DNA of 64,000 nt from Alistipes megaguti (lineage in GTDB: Bacteria > Bacteroidota > Bacteroidia > Bacteroidales > Rikenellaceae), in assembly GCF_900604385.1 (NCBI RefSeq), contig NZ_LR027382.1, forward strand, positions 3,146,076 through 3,210,075, read 5' to 3'. Made by a program: the position numbers and the translations under genes. This document shows positions 17,635 through 26,361 of this stretch, piece after piece. A model generated the notes under the pieces. The model was not told the DNA's origin. It was given only the letters and a program-made list of their open reading frames with translations, and ran no database searches. Each line of letters begins with the position of its first letter. Within the stretch, counting starts at the first letter, position 1.

Positions 17635-18546
17635 TTATTTCCAGAGGTTGCGCGGGTATTTGCCCTCCGAGATCATCTTCTCGATGGCGGCCATCAGCGC
17701 CGGTTTGTCCTCCTTGTAGGTTACGCCGTGCCACTGGGCGGCCGAACGCAGCACGCGAAGCGTCGACGTCCCGTCACCGATCAGTTTGTTGACCATCGTC
17801 GGAATGTAGAACTCCGCCTTGATATTGTCCCGGTTGGCCTCGTACCAGGTTCGGAAATAGGCCTTCGTGTGGTCGAAATAGTCCGGCGTGAAGCCAAACA
17901 GGTTCATCGAAACCGGCGTATCCTCGGCCAGTTCCTCGTCGGCTCCGCCGTCGTGGAAGACGATCTTCCCGTCGGGCATCCGCTCGATCTGCGTCCGCTC
18001 GACCATCGACGAGAGGTTGCCGTCCTTATCCACGCCGCAGACCCCGCGCGAAACCGTGCCGTTCGCCGACAGCGTCCTGTTCAGATCGTAGGCCACCATG
18101 CAGTAGCGGTCCTTGCTGCCGTCGAGCTGCGAAAGGTATTCGCCGATGGTCTGGTATGCCTCGGCTCCGTAGAAATCGTCGGCGTTGATCACCGCAAACG
18201 GCTCGTGGATCGCATCGGCCGCCATCATCACCGCATGGTTCGTCCCCCACGGCTTCACGCGCCCCTCGGGAACGGTCAGCCCCTCGGGCAGGTAGTCCAA
18301 CTCCTGGAAAACAAACTCCACGGCAATACGCCCGCCAAACCGGTCGGCCGAAAAAATCTCCTGGAACTCCTTGGCAAAGGAGTGGCGGATGACGAAGACC
18401 ACCTTGCCGAATCCGGCCCGGATGGCATCGTAGATCGAATAGTCGATGATCGCTTCGTTGTTCGGACCGACTCCGTCCATCTGCTTGAGCGACCCGTAGC
18501 GGGATCCCATGCCCGCGGCGAGTACCAATAATGTGGGTTTTACCAT
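17635..18546 (-). CDS. Sugar-nucleotidyltransferase family protein
   Basis: A 303-residue NTP-transferase fold protein. The N-terminal pyrophosphorylase signature LAAGMGSRYGSLKQMDGVGP (residues 8-27 from this start) and the metal site INADDFYG near residue 120 are clear. Such enzymes couple a sugar phosphate to an NTP in the cytoplasm. The substrate cannot be read from the sequence; it could also be a cell-envelope nucleotide transferase. The ATG at 18546 is chosen because MVKPTLLVLAAGMG begins the conserved fold and a promoter lies 41-72 bases upstream. Confidence 0.82.
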   Translation of the reverse strand: MVKPTLLVLAAGMGSRYGSLKQMDGVGPNNEAIIDYSIYDAIRAGFGKVVFVIRHSFAKEFQEIFSADRFGGRIAVEFVFQELDYLPEGLTVPEGRVKPWGTNHAVMMAADAIHEPFAVINADDFYGAEAYQTIGEYLSQLDGSKDRYCMVAYDLNRTLSANGTVSRGVCGVDKDGNLSSMVERTQIERMPDGKIVFHDGGADEELAEDTPVSMNLFGFTPDYFDHTKAYFRTWYEANRDNIKAEFYIPTMVNKLIGDGTSTLRVLRSAAQWHGVTYKEDKPALMAAIEKMISEGKYPRNLWK

Positions 18547-18586
18547 AATTTTATCGTGCTTTTGACGTTTTGTTCTCAACGAATTA

Positions 18587-18618
18587 CAAAGTTAACACTT
18601 TAAGCGCGAATTGCCAAC
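18587..18618 (-). promoter_or_regulatory. Bacteroidota-type promoter for the nucleotidyltransferase
   Basis: On the minus strand a -7 element TAACTTTG (18587-18594) is preceded at 20 bp by GTTG (18615-18618), one base off the -33 consensus TTTG. Confidence 0.65.
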
Positions 18619-18676
18619 TTTTTTTCGCTATTCAAACACCTCGGGGCCTCGGGACGAGGACGAAGACTCAAATAAA

Positions 18677-18708
18677 TTTGGCAGTCCCGGTCGCTTGTGC
18701 TATCTTTG
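18677..18708 (+). promoter_or_regulatory. Consensus Bacteroidota promoter for the LytM-dxr-rseP run
   Basis: TTTG at 18677-18680, a 20-bp spacer and TATCTTTG at 18701-18708 match the known Bacteroidota -33/-7 consensus exactly. The first gene downstream starts about 100 bases later. It is divergent from the nucleotidyltransferase promoter. Confidence 0.8.
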
Positions 18709-18815
18709 CAAGGATAAACCCGGCCGGCCCCCGCTGCAGAACTCCCCGCCCCACCGTGCGGACCTCCGCCCCGGCTGACTACCCCGGCCCGGCTACGACT
18801 TAACCGACCCCGTCT

Positions 18816-19685
18816 ATGAACTGGTTGAAAAAAATAAAGGCCTGGTGGCACGGATTCTTCCGCAAACGAAGATTCAACATGCTCAACGCCACGGACCTCT
18901 CCGAAGAGTGGCACATGCACCTCTCGCCGGCCAGCATCTTCGCCGGATTGATCGCATTCCTGCTCATGCTCTTCATCATCACCCTCTCGCTGGTGGCTTA
19001 CACCCCCGTGCTGGAGTTCCTCCCCGGATACCGCACCGAGGCCGACCGCTCGCGCGAAAGCCTCATCCAGAACATCATCCGACTCGATTCGATGGAGCGC
19101 GTCATGAACGACATGATGACCTACAACGAAAACATTGCCCTGATCATGGAGGGCCGGACACCCGTATCACGCGTCCTCGCCGCCTCCGATTCGTCGCGCA
19201 TCTCCAAGGTGCTCGTCGTCCCCTCGCGCGAGGATTCGATCCTGCGCGCCGAAATGGAGGGAAGCGGCCCCTATGCCCTCTCGGGCCAGGAGAACGGCTC
19301 GCGCCGACAGGTCCGTGAGGCCATCGAACTCGCCTCGCCCGTCGAGGGTATCATCACCGAACACTTCGATCTGAAGGAGAACCGATACGGCGTCAAGATC
19401 GCCGCCGCTGCCGCCGACCGCATCGCCGCCGTCGACAACGGAACCGTCGTCCAGAGCCTCTGGTCCCCCGACAACGGATACACAATCGTCATCCAGCACG
19501 CCGCTAACCTCCTCTCGATCTACCGGAACCTCTCCCAGTCGCTCGTCGCTACGGGTCAGACCGTCCGCGCCGGCGAACAGATCGGGTACAATGCCGAAGC
19601 CGAAAACGGAGAGGTCAAACTCTTCGAATTCGAACTCTGGAACAACGGGAAACCCGTCGATCCCGAAAGATACATCGTCTTCTGA
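18816..19685 (+). CDS. M23/LytM-domain protein, probably non-catalytic
   Basis: A 289-residue protein anchored by one membrane helix (residues about 43-66), with a periplasmic helical segment and a C-terminal LytM-like domain from about residue 170. In active M23 endopeptidases the zinc ligands lie in HxxxD and HxH. Here the first motif reads RYGVKIAAA, without His or Asp, and the second region QHAANLLSIYRNL keeps only one His. It therefore looks like a degenerate LytM regulator of the EnvC/NlpD sort or a structural wall-binding protein. It heads the run containing dxr and rseP, 8 bp before dxr. Confidence 0.82.
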   Translation: MNWLKKIKAWWHGFFRKRRFNMLNATDLSEEWHMHLSPASIFAGLIAFLLMLFIITLSLVAYTPVLEFLPGYRTEADRSRESLIQNIIRLDSMERVMNDMMTYNENIALIMEGRTPVSRVLAASDSSRISKVLVVPSREDSILRAEMEGSGPYALSGQENGSRRQVREAIELASPVEGIITEHFDLKENRYGVKIAAAAADRIAAVDNGTVVQSLWSPDNGYTIVIQHAANLLSIYRNLSQSLVATGQTVRAGEQIGYNAEAENGEVKLFEFELWNNGKPVDPERYIVF

Positions 19686-19693
19686 CCCTGCCC

Positions 19694-20869
19694 ATGAAAC
19701 AACGCCTCGCCATCCTCGGATCCACCGGCTCGATCGGTGTGCAGACCCTCGACATCGCCCGTGAAAACCCCGACCGCTTCGAAGTGAGGATCCTTTCAGC
19801 CCACCGCAACTGGGAACAACTCGCCCGTCAGGCCCGCGAATTCGACGCCGATACGGTGGTCATCGCAGACAAACAATACTACACGCCGCTGTGCGAGGCC
19901 CTCGCCGATACCGACACGAAGGTCTATGCCGGCGAGGAGGCCGTGGCTCAGGTAGCCGCCGGAGGCGATTCCGACGTGGTGGTCAACGCCCTGGTCGGAT
20001 ATGCCGGCCTCGCGCCTACGGTGGCCGCCGTCAGCGCCGGCAAAAAGCTCGCTCTGGCCAACAAGGAGTCGCTCGTGGTCGGCGGTGCGTGCGTCATGCC
20101 CCTGGCCCGCGAACACAAGGCCCCGATCCTGCCCATTGATTCGGAACATTCGGCCATCTTCCAGTGTCTGCTGGGCGAACACGCGCCGGTGCGCAGGCTC
20201 CTCATCACCTGCAGCGGAGGCGCATTCCGCGACCTGAAGCGCGAAGAGCTGGCCTCGGTCACCGTCGAGCAGGCCCTCCACCACCCCCAGTGGCACATGG
20301 GTGCCAAGATCACGATCGACTCCTCGACACTCGTCAACAAGGGTTTCGAGGTCATCGAGGCCCACTGGCTGTTCGGAACCCCGCCCGAACGCATCGCGGT
20401 GGTGATGCACCCCCAGTCGATCGTCCACTCGATGGTCGAATTCGAGGACGGAGCCATCAAGGCCCAGCTCGGTGAACCCGACATGCGCATGCCGATCAGC
20501 TTCGCGCTGATGTTCCCCGACCGCGCCACGCGTCCCGACGCCCGATTCAGCTTCGCGGACCATCCCCAGCTCTCGTTCGGCCCGGTCGACGGCGAAAAAT
20601 ATCCTGCGCTGGGAATCGCCTACGAATGTCTGCGCCGCGGCGGAACGGCCCCCTGCACGATGAACGGAGCCAACGAGGTGGCCGTGGCCGCATTCCTCGC
20701 CCGGCAGTGCTCGTGGCTCGACATCGTGCGAACGATCGAACACACGCTCGACAAGGCCGCGTTCACGGCCCGTCCCTCGCTCGGGGACCTGGCCGAGGCC
20801 GACAGAGAAGCCCGGCAGCTGGCCGCCCGGTTCCTCGGCGTCGACACAACCCCCGCCCGGCGGGGCTAA
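19694..20869 (+). CDS. dxr: 1-deoxy-D-xylulose 5-phosphate reductoisomerase
   Basis: A 391-residue cytoplasmic enzyme of the MEP isoprenoid pathway, turning DXP into MEP with NADPH. The NADPH site LGSTGSIGVQTLDI is at residues 7-20. The metal and substrate segments DSEHSAIFQCL (near 152), SGGAFRD and SSTLVNKGFEVIEAHWLF (near 213) are intact, as is the flexible-loop region. Length is normal. Placement directly before rseP is common in bacteria. Confidence 0.97.
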   Translation: MKQRLAILGSTGSIGVQTLDIARENPDRFEVRILSAHRNWEQLARQAREFDADTVVIADKQYYTPLCEALADTDTKVYAGEEAVAQVAAGGDSDVVVNALVGYAGLAPTVAAVSAGKKLALANKESLVVGGACVMPLAREHKAPILPIDSEHSAIFQCLLGEHAPVRRLLITCSGGAFRDLKREELASVTVEQALHHPQWHMGAKITIDSSTLVNKGFEVIEAHWLFGTPPERIAVVMHPQSIVHSMVEFEDGAIKAQLGEPDMRMPISFALMFPDRATRPDARFSFADHPQLSFGPVDGEKYPALGIAYECLRRGGTAPCTMNGANEVAVAAFLARQCSWLDIVRTIEHTLDKAAFTARPSLGDLAEADREARQLAARFLGVDTTPARRG

Positions 20870-20899
20870 ACCCTTCACCCGGAAAAATACCAAACAAGA

Positions 20900-22213
20900 A
20901 TGGACATACTCATCAAAATCATTCAGTTCTTCCTCTGCTTCACGATCCTGGTCGGAATCCATGAGTTCGGGCACTTCATCATGGCCCGCGTATTCCGGAT
21001 CCGCGTCGAAAAGTTCTACATCTTCTTCGACATCGGTTTCTCGCTCTTCAAGTTCCGCCGCGGAAACACCGAGTACGGCATGGGCTGGCTCCCGCTGGGC
21101 GGTTACTGCAAAATCGCCGGCATGATCGACGAGTCGATGGACAAGGGTTATCAGAGTCAGGCCGTACAGCCCTGGGAATTCCGCGCCAAACCCGCCTGGC
21201 AACGCTTCCTGGTCATGATCGCCGGCGTGGTGATGAACCTCCTGCTCGCCGTGGCCATCTACATCGGAATCAGCTACACGTGGGGCACGACCTACCTCTC
21301 GAACGAGGACGTCAAGTGGGGCTACAACTTCAACGAGGCCGGACACCGGCTCGGCTTCCAGGACGGTGACCGAATCCTGACCGTCGACGGCCAGCCGATC
21401 GACGACTTCCTCGACATCCTCAACGCCATGGTCATCGTCGACGCCGACCGAAAGATCGTCGTTGAGCGCAACGGAGAGCAGGTCGAACTCACCCTCCCGC
21501 TCAACGAACTGATCGCCATGCGCCAGAACAAGGGCTACGAAGGACTGCTCGTCCCGCGTCAGCCGTTCGTCATCGACAGCGTCGTGGCTCCGACGGTGGC
21601 CATGCTCCGCCCGGGCGACGAGATCGTCGGAATCGACGAACTGGCCGGCGTCGAATATCCCGACTTCCGCGAGTACATCCAGTCGCATGCCGGCGATTCG
21701 GTCCGGCTGCACGTCGTGCGGCAGGGCGTCGCGCTGCCCGCCTTCGCCGTCCCGGTCTCCCAGGAGGGTACGCTCGGAGTCATCCGCGAAGGGTACACCC
21801 TCCGCACCCAAAAGTACACCTTCTGGCAGGCTATCCCCGCCGGATTCCACAAAACCGGAGAGGTCATCTCCTCCTACTGGCAGCAGCTGAAGATGATCGT
21901 GAAGCCCAAAACCAAGATGTACGAGGAGCTGGGAGGGTTCCTCGCCATCGGAAGCATCTTCCCCTCGTCGTGGGACTGGCAGGACTTCTGGCTCAAGACC
22001 GCATTCCTCTCGATCATCCTCGCCGTGATGAACATCATCCCCATCCCCGGTCTGGACGGCGGTCACGCCATCTTCACCTTCTGGGAGATGATCACCCGGC
22101 GAAAGGTCAGCGACAAGGTCCTCGAGGCCGCCCAGTATGTCGGACTGGTCATCATCCTCATGCTGCTGCTCTACGCCAACGGCAACGATATCTACCGATT
22201 CTTCATCAAATAG
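20900..22213 (+). CDS. rseP: Site-2 membrane protease RseP
   Basis: A 437-residue inner-membrane zinc metalloprotease that cleaves membrane-embedded substrates. The zinc motif HEFGH is at residues 21-25 and the third ligand lies in LDGGH near residue 385. A PDZ domain is recognisable (GHRLGFQDGDRILTVDGQPI, about residues 148-168) and a second follows. Membrane helices are at the N-terminus, near residues 105-125, and at the C-terminus. Its function in Bacteroidota is probably clearing signal peptides or anti-sigma factors. Confidence 0.95.
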   Translation: MDILIKIIQFFLCFTILVGIHEFGHFIMARVFRIRVEKFYIFFDIGFSLFKFRRGNTEYGMGWLPLGGYCKIAGMIDESMDKGYQSQAVQPWEFRAKPAWQRFLVMIAGVVMNLLLAVAIYIGISYTWGTTYLSNEDVKWGYNFNEAGHRLGFQDGDRILTVDGQPIDDFLDILNAMVIVDADRKIVVERNGEQVELTLPLNELIAMRQNKGYEGLLVPRQPFVIDSVVAPTVAMLRPGDEIVGIDELAGVEYPDFREYIQSHAGDSVRLHVVRQGVALPAFAVPVSQEGTLGVIREGYTLRTQKYTFWQAIPAGFHKTGEVISSYWQQLKMIVKPKTKMYEELGGFLAIGSIFPSSWDWQDFWLKTAFLSIILAVMNIIPIPGLDGGHAIFTFWEMITRRKVSDKVLEAAQYVGLVIILMLLLYANGNDIYRFFIK

Positions 22214-22223
22214 CTCCGCAAAT

Positions 22224-22790
22224 ATGACCGAAGTCGAAAAGATGATGCGCGGCGAGCTGTACGACTACAGCGACCCGGAAGCCATGGAACTCAACCTGCA
22301 AGCCCACGAGCGGCTCGAGAAGCTCAATACGGTCCGGTACCGGGATTTCGCTGCCTATCGCTCCGCCCTGCGCGAACTGATCCCCGGATTCCCCGACACG
22401 AGCTACCTGATCACGCCGTTTCGCTGCGACTTCGGGTTCCGGATCTCCGTCGGCGAAGGCGTCGTCATCAACTTCAACTGCACGTTCCTCGACGGCGGCG
22501 GCATCACGATCGGCAACCACACGCTCATCGGCCCCAACTGCCAGCTCCTGACGCCTCACCACCCGATCGACTATCTGGAACGCCGCAAACCCGTCGAAAC
22601 GGGAAAACCCGTCCGCATCGGCAACGACTGCTGGCTGGGCGGCGGCGTGATCGTCTGCCCGGGGGTCACGATCGGCGACCGCTGCATCATCGCCGCCGGA
22701 AGCGTCGTGACACACGACATACCCGATGACTCGCTGGCGGCCGGAAACCCCGCCGTCGTAAAACGCAAACTCGAGAAACATGACGACTGA
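22224..22790 (+). CDS. Hexapeptide-repeat sugar O-acetyltransferase (Maa/LacA type)
   Basis: A 188-residue left-handed beta-helix acetyltransferase. The N-terminal domain (MTEVEKMMRGELYDYSDPE) is typical of maltose/galactoside acetyltransferases; repeats such as FDGGGITIGNHTLIGPNCQL-like turns and the catalytic His in LLTPHHPID are present. The C-terminus GNPAVVKRKL is also typical. It uses acetyl-CoA to acetylate sugars. The ATG at 22224 follows rseP by 10 bp, and the end overlaps the next gene by 11 bases. Confidence 0.87.
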   Translation: MTEVEKMMRGELYDYSDPEAMELNLQAHERLEKLNTVRYRDFAAYRSALRELIPGFPDTSYLITPFRCDFGFRISVGEGVVINFNCTFLDGGGITIGNHTLIGPNCQLLTPHHPIDYLERRKPVETGKPVRIGNDCWLGGGVIVCPGVTIGDRCIIAAGSVVTHDIPDDSLAAGNPAVVKRKLEKHDD

Positions 22791-23412
22791 AAAGCTCAAC
22801 ACCTGCGCCGAAGCGCTCCGCCGCCACCATTTCGAAACCGCCGTCGTCGAAAACACACAGGAGGCCTTCGATCGGATCAAGGCCGTCGTCGAGGCCGAAG
22901 CGCCGAAGATCGTCTCGTTCGGCGACTCGAAGACCATGCGCAAAACCGGAATCATCGACTGGCTGCGCGATAACGGCGACTGGACGCTGCTCGACGGATT
23001 CAACCCCGACATGCCGCGTCCGGAACGCCTCGAAATACGCCGTCAGGCCCTGATGTCCGACCTCTTCATCACGGGCATCAACGCCGTGACCGAGGAGGGG
23101 ACGCTCCACTGGCTCGACATGGTCGGAAACCGCATCGCTCCCGTGGCGTTCGGCCCCCGCAAGGTGATCCTCGTCGCAGGCCGCAACAAGATCGTCGCCA
23201 ATCGCGAGGAGGCCGAAGAGCGCATCCGCCGCATCGCCGCCCCGCAGAACATCGCCCGCCATCCGGGATTCCGAACCCCGTGTGCCAAAACCGGCGTCTG
23301 CATGGACTGCAACTCCCCGGACCGTATCTGCAACACCCGCATGGAGATGCTGCGCTGCTACCCCGCAGGGCGTATTCTCGTCATTCTGATCGATCAGGAG
23401 CTCGGATTATGA
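22780..23412 (+). CDS. LUD-domain (LutC/YkgG-like) protein
   Basis: A 210-residue member of the LUD family (DUF162). Typical segments are VSFGDSKTMRKTGIIDWL near residue 45, DLFITGINAVTEEGTL near 92 and GPRKVILVAGRNKIV near 125. A Cys cluster near the C-terminus (KTGVCMDCNSPDRIC, about residues 168-182) could bind a metal. LUD proteins take part in lactate use in other bacteria, but this stand-alone version, lacking LutA/LutB neighbours, has no clear role. Confidence 0.82.
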   Translation: MTTEKLNTCAEALRRHHFETAVVENTQEAFDRIKAVVEAEAPKIVSFGDSKTMRKTGIIDWLRDNGDWTLLDGFNPDMPRPERLEIRRQALMSDLFITGINAVTEEGTLHWLDMVGNRIAPVAFGPRKVILVAGRNKIVANREEAEERIRRIAAPQNIARHPGFRTPCAKTGVCMDCNSPDRICNTRMEMLRCYPAGRILVILIDQELGL

Positions 23413-24047
23413 AACACACAGTCATAACAGCCCTGCTGCTGGCCGCGCTCCCGCTGGCAAACGGCTGCAGCGACAATTCGGAGGTCTTCTACTCGATCTC
23501 CTACCCCATTGTGCGCATCGAGGCCCAGGTCACCCTCCCCGAGAGTGAACCGACGCCCGAAGAACCCTCGACCGGCGAGGGAACCGAAACGGGTGGCAAT
23601 GACGGAACCGGCAGCGGAACGGGAACAGGTACGGGCTCCGGCTCGGGTTCGGACACCGGAACGGGAGAGGGCGAAGGTACGGAAGAACCGGTCGATCCGC
23701 TGGTGGCACAGATCCAGGCCGAGGTGCTGGCCGAAGCCCCGGTACAGGTCGGCGGACGCTACGTGCTCGACTTCACCCGCTACAACCGCGGACCGCTGAC
23801 GGTCGACACCGCCTCCGAGGCCGGAACCGTCCAGGGCGCCTTCTTCAAGGAGCCCGGAGCCTCGGAGATCAACCTCTTCTTCCTGGAAGACAACTACGCC
23901 TGCACGATCTCCTCGTACCGCGATACGGACGGCAAATACAAGGTCCTGCTGACGGTCGATCTGACCGAGATCTACCAGCAGCGCTACCCCTCGGCCGGCC
24001 TGACCAAGGTCGTCCGACAGGAATACACCTCGACCCCTTCAAACTGA
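23409..24047 (+). CDS. Small lipoprotein with Gly/Thr/Glu-rich linker
   Basis: A 212-residue lipoprotein (LANGC, Cys20). After about 25 residues comes a low-complexity linker of about 60 residues rich in Gly, Thr, Ser and Glu, and then a folded domain of about 115 residues with no family I recognise. The start ATGA overlaps the stop of the LUD gene by four bases, and radA begins 7 bp after its end. Other Bacteroidota have uncharacterised lipoproteins in similar places. Function unknown. Confidence 0.75.
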   Translation: MKHTVITALLLAALPLANGCSDNSEVFYSISYPIVRIEAQVTLPESEPTPEEPSTGEGTETGGNDGTGSGTGTGTGSGSGSDTGTGEGEGTEEPVDPLVAQIQAEVLAEAPVQVGGRYVLDFTRYNRGPLTVDTASEAGTVQGAFFKEPGASEINLFFLEDNYACTISSYRDTDGKYKVLLTVDLTEIYQQRYPSAGLTKVVRQEYTSTPSN

Positions 24048-24054
24048 TACCACG

Positions 24055-25425
24055 ATGGTTGCCAAGGTCAAAAAAGCCTACTTCTGCAAAAACTGCGGCT
24101 TCGAAGCCCCGAAATGGCTCGGGAAATGCCCCTCGTGCGGCGAATGGAACACCTTCACCGAGGAGATCATCGCCCGCGAAAGCGGTCTGGTGGCCGCAGC
24201 CGCGGCCGGTCCGCTCCCTGCGACGAAGCCCCAGCGCGTGCGCGACATCCGCGAAAGCGAACACCGCCGGATCGATCTCGGAAACCCGGAGGTCAACCGC
24301 GTACTGGGCGGCGGAATGGTTCCCGGTTCGCTGATCCTGCTCGGCGGTGAGCCCGGAATCGGAAAGTCAACCCTCTCGCTGCAGATCGCCCTGGCGGCAA
24401 ACGGGCTGAAGACCCTCTACGTCTCGGGCGAGGAGTCGGCCGAACAGATCAAGATGCGCGCCCAGCGGATCGGCGTCGGAAACGACGAGTGTCTGATCTA
24501 TCCCGAAACGCTGATGGAGAACATCATCGCGCAGATGGCCGAGCAGAAGCCCGATCTGGTCATCATCGATTCGATTCAGACCATCTACACCGAGGTGCTC
24601 GACTCCTCGGCCGGTAGCGTCTCGCAGATCCGCGAGTGCGCCGCCTCGCTGCTCAAGTATGCCAAAACGACCGGCACATCGATCTTCATCATCGGACACA
24701 TCACCAAGGACGGTGCCATCGCCGGTCCCAAGATCCTCGAACACATCGTCGATGTTGTCCTGCAGTTCGAGGGCGACAGCAACAACGTCTACCGCATTCT
24801 GCGCGGTATCAAGAACCGTTTCGGAGCCACGTTCGAAATCGGCGTCTTCGAAATGCTCGAAGAGGGGCTGCGCGGCGTCGACAACCCCTCGGAAATTCTG
24901 CTGACCCACTACGAAGAGCCGCTGTCGGGAATTGCCGTCGGGGCTTCGGCCGACGGCGTAAGACCCTATCTGATCGAGGTGCAGGCCCTGGTCAGCGGCG
25001 CCGCCTACGGCACCCCGCAGCGTTCGTCGACCGGTTACGACGCCCGGCGGATGAACATGCTGCTGGCCGTACTCGAAAAAAGGGTCGGCATGAAGATGTT
25101 CCAGAAGGATGTCTTCCTGAACTTCGCCGGAGGATTCAAGGTCGCCGATCCGGGGCTCGATCTGGCCGTCGTGGCCGCCGTCATCTCCTCCTACTACGAT
25201 CGCCCCGTGGCCGACGGGGTCTGCTGCGCCGGCGAAATCGGCCTCTCGGGCGAGGTGCGTCCCGCCCCCCGTTCGGAACAGCGTATCAGCGAGGCCGCAC
25301 GGCTCGGATTCCGACGCATCGTCGTCTCGGCCTATCTGCCCAAAGGGACCAAGCATCCCAAAGGGATCGAGGTCGTCCGAATCAGCAGCATCGACCAGCT
25401 TCCCAAGGCCCTCTTCGTGGAGTAG
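24055..25425 (+). CDS. radA: DNA repair protein RadA
   Basis: A 456-residue RecA-like ATPase that promotes branch migration in recombination. The N-terminal zinc finger has Cys11, Cys14, Cys25 and Cys28 (CKNCG and CPSCG). The Walker A GGEPGIGKST is near residue 100, Walker B VIIDSIQT near 166, and the RadA motif KNRFG near 260. A Lon-protease-like C-terminal domain follows. Length and architecture are normal. Confidence 0.97.
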   Translation: MVAKVKKAYFCKNCGFEAPKWLGKCPSCGEWNTFTEEIIARESGLVAAAAAGPLPATKPQRVRDIRESEHRRIDLGNPEVNRVLGGGMVPGSLILLGGEPGIGKSTLSLQIALAANGLKTLYVSGEESAEQIKMRAQRIGVGNDECLIYPETLMENIIAQMAEQKPDLVIIDSIQTIYTEVLDSSAGSVSQIRECAASLLKYAKTTGTSIFIIGHITKDGAIAGPKILEHIVDVVLQFEGDSNNVYRILRGIKNRFGATFEIGVFEMLEEGLRGVDNPSEILLTHYEEPLSGIAVGASADGVRPYLIEVQALVSGAAYGTPQRSSTGYDARRMNMLLAVLEKRVGMKMFQKDVFLNFAGGFKVADPGLDLAVVAAVISSYYDRPVADGVCCAGEIGLSGEVRPAPRSEQRISEAARLGFRRIVVSAYLPKGTKHPKGIEVVRISSIDQLPKALFVE

Positions 25426-25539
25426 CGGCCGAAAGTGAGGGGCGGAGTCGCCGGAGCAAAAAAAACGAGGGAGCGCGAGAACAAACATAGAGAAAATGTC
25501 ACACCGCAAAACGGTGGACAAGAAACGGCGTTACAAAAG

Positions 25540-25571
25540 AACAGCCCGTCTGTACATACAGACGGGCTGTT
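25540..25571 (+). terminator. Perfect-stem terminator after radA
   Basis: A 15-bp perfect stem (AACAGCCCGTCTGTA and its complement) with a 2-base centre, followed by TTT. It lies 115 bp after radA and, being symmetrical and flanked by A and T, could serve both strands. Confidence 0.85.
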
Positions 25572-25695
25572 TTGGCTTCGGGGAAGGGGCGGTCGGAGAG
25601 GAGGGTCCGCAAGTCGGCCGGGGCAATCAGAAGGACAGTCAGAAAGGCGGTAACGGGGTAACCCGGAGGGTGAGCCCGCAGGTCGGCCGGAGAGA

Positions 25696-26361
25696 TCAGA
25701 GATCCGGGTCCAGCCGCCACGAAAGCTCCTCGCGGACCAGCTCCTCGGCGGGGTGCGTCCCCAGCGAATCGACGACCTGCTGCACGGCAAGGCGGTTCTC
25801 CTCGCTCCGGGAGCCGAAGTTGACCAGCGCCGCAACGGCTCCCTGTGCCAGCAAATGGCTCTCCTGAAACTCCGACGCTGCCGCCCGGCGAACGATATCG
25901 ACCACGCGCGGAATCCATGCCGTCTGCGGAGCTTCGGTCCGAGCAACGGCCATCAGCACCGCATACTGCTGGAGCCAGCCGGCTTCGGGGGTCGTCCATG
26001 CGTCGAAAAGCGCCGGAAGCGAAGGCGTCCGTCCCAGCAGGGCAAAGGCCCCCTCTTCGGCCATTTCGGAGTTGAGCAACCCGTCGCCCCAGAACGGAAA
26101 TTCGTCCGGTGTGAGGCGCCCGGGATCGGCGATATGGAAGGCTGCCAGGCGCAACTCGCGGACATCCTGCTGATAGAGATAGCGGGCAAAGTCGTGATCC
26201 GTGGACTCGGCCCGGGCCAGACGGCGCAGGGTCGGAAGGCTCACACCGTAGTTCAAGCCGTACGTGCGGCCGTAATAGCGCATCGAGTCGGCTACGGCGC
26301 CGTTCCGCTCCCGGCGAAAGGCGCCAAGCAACGCGGTCATTCGCGTGGTGAAATCCATCAT
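25696..26361 (-). CDS. DNA alkylation repair (AlkD-like, HEAT-repeat) protein
   Basis: A 221-residue all-helical protein resembling the AlkD family of HEAT-like DNA glycosylases. Typical segments are YGVSLPTLRRLAR near residue 37, REL-type helices, FWGDGLLNSEMAEEGAFALLG near 90 and the repeats that follow. Members excise alkylated bases, but many HEAT relatives have lost activity, so base excision is a prediction only. The start overlaps the DUF4831 stop by four bases (ATGA), indicating a two-gene operon. Confidence 0.77.
   Translation of the reverse strand: MMDFTTRMTALLGAFRRERNGAVADSMRYYGRTYGLNYGVSLPTLRRLARAESTDHDFARYLYQQDVRELRLAAFHIADPGRLTPDEFPFWGDGLLNSEMAEEGAFALLGRTPSLPALFDAWTTPEAGWLQQYAVLMAVARTEAPQTAWIPRVVDIVRRAAASEFQESHLLAQGAVAALVNFGSRSEENRLAVQQVVDSLGTHPAEELVREELSWRLDPDL

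Noticed and set aside
18600..18920. 106-codon minus-strand frame before the LytM gene
   Set aside because: It overlaps the consensus promoter and the start of the LytM gene and has no family features.
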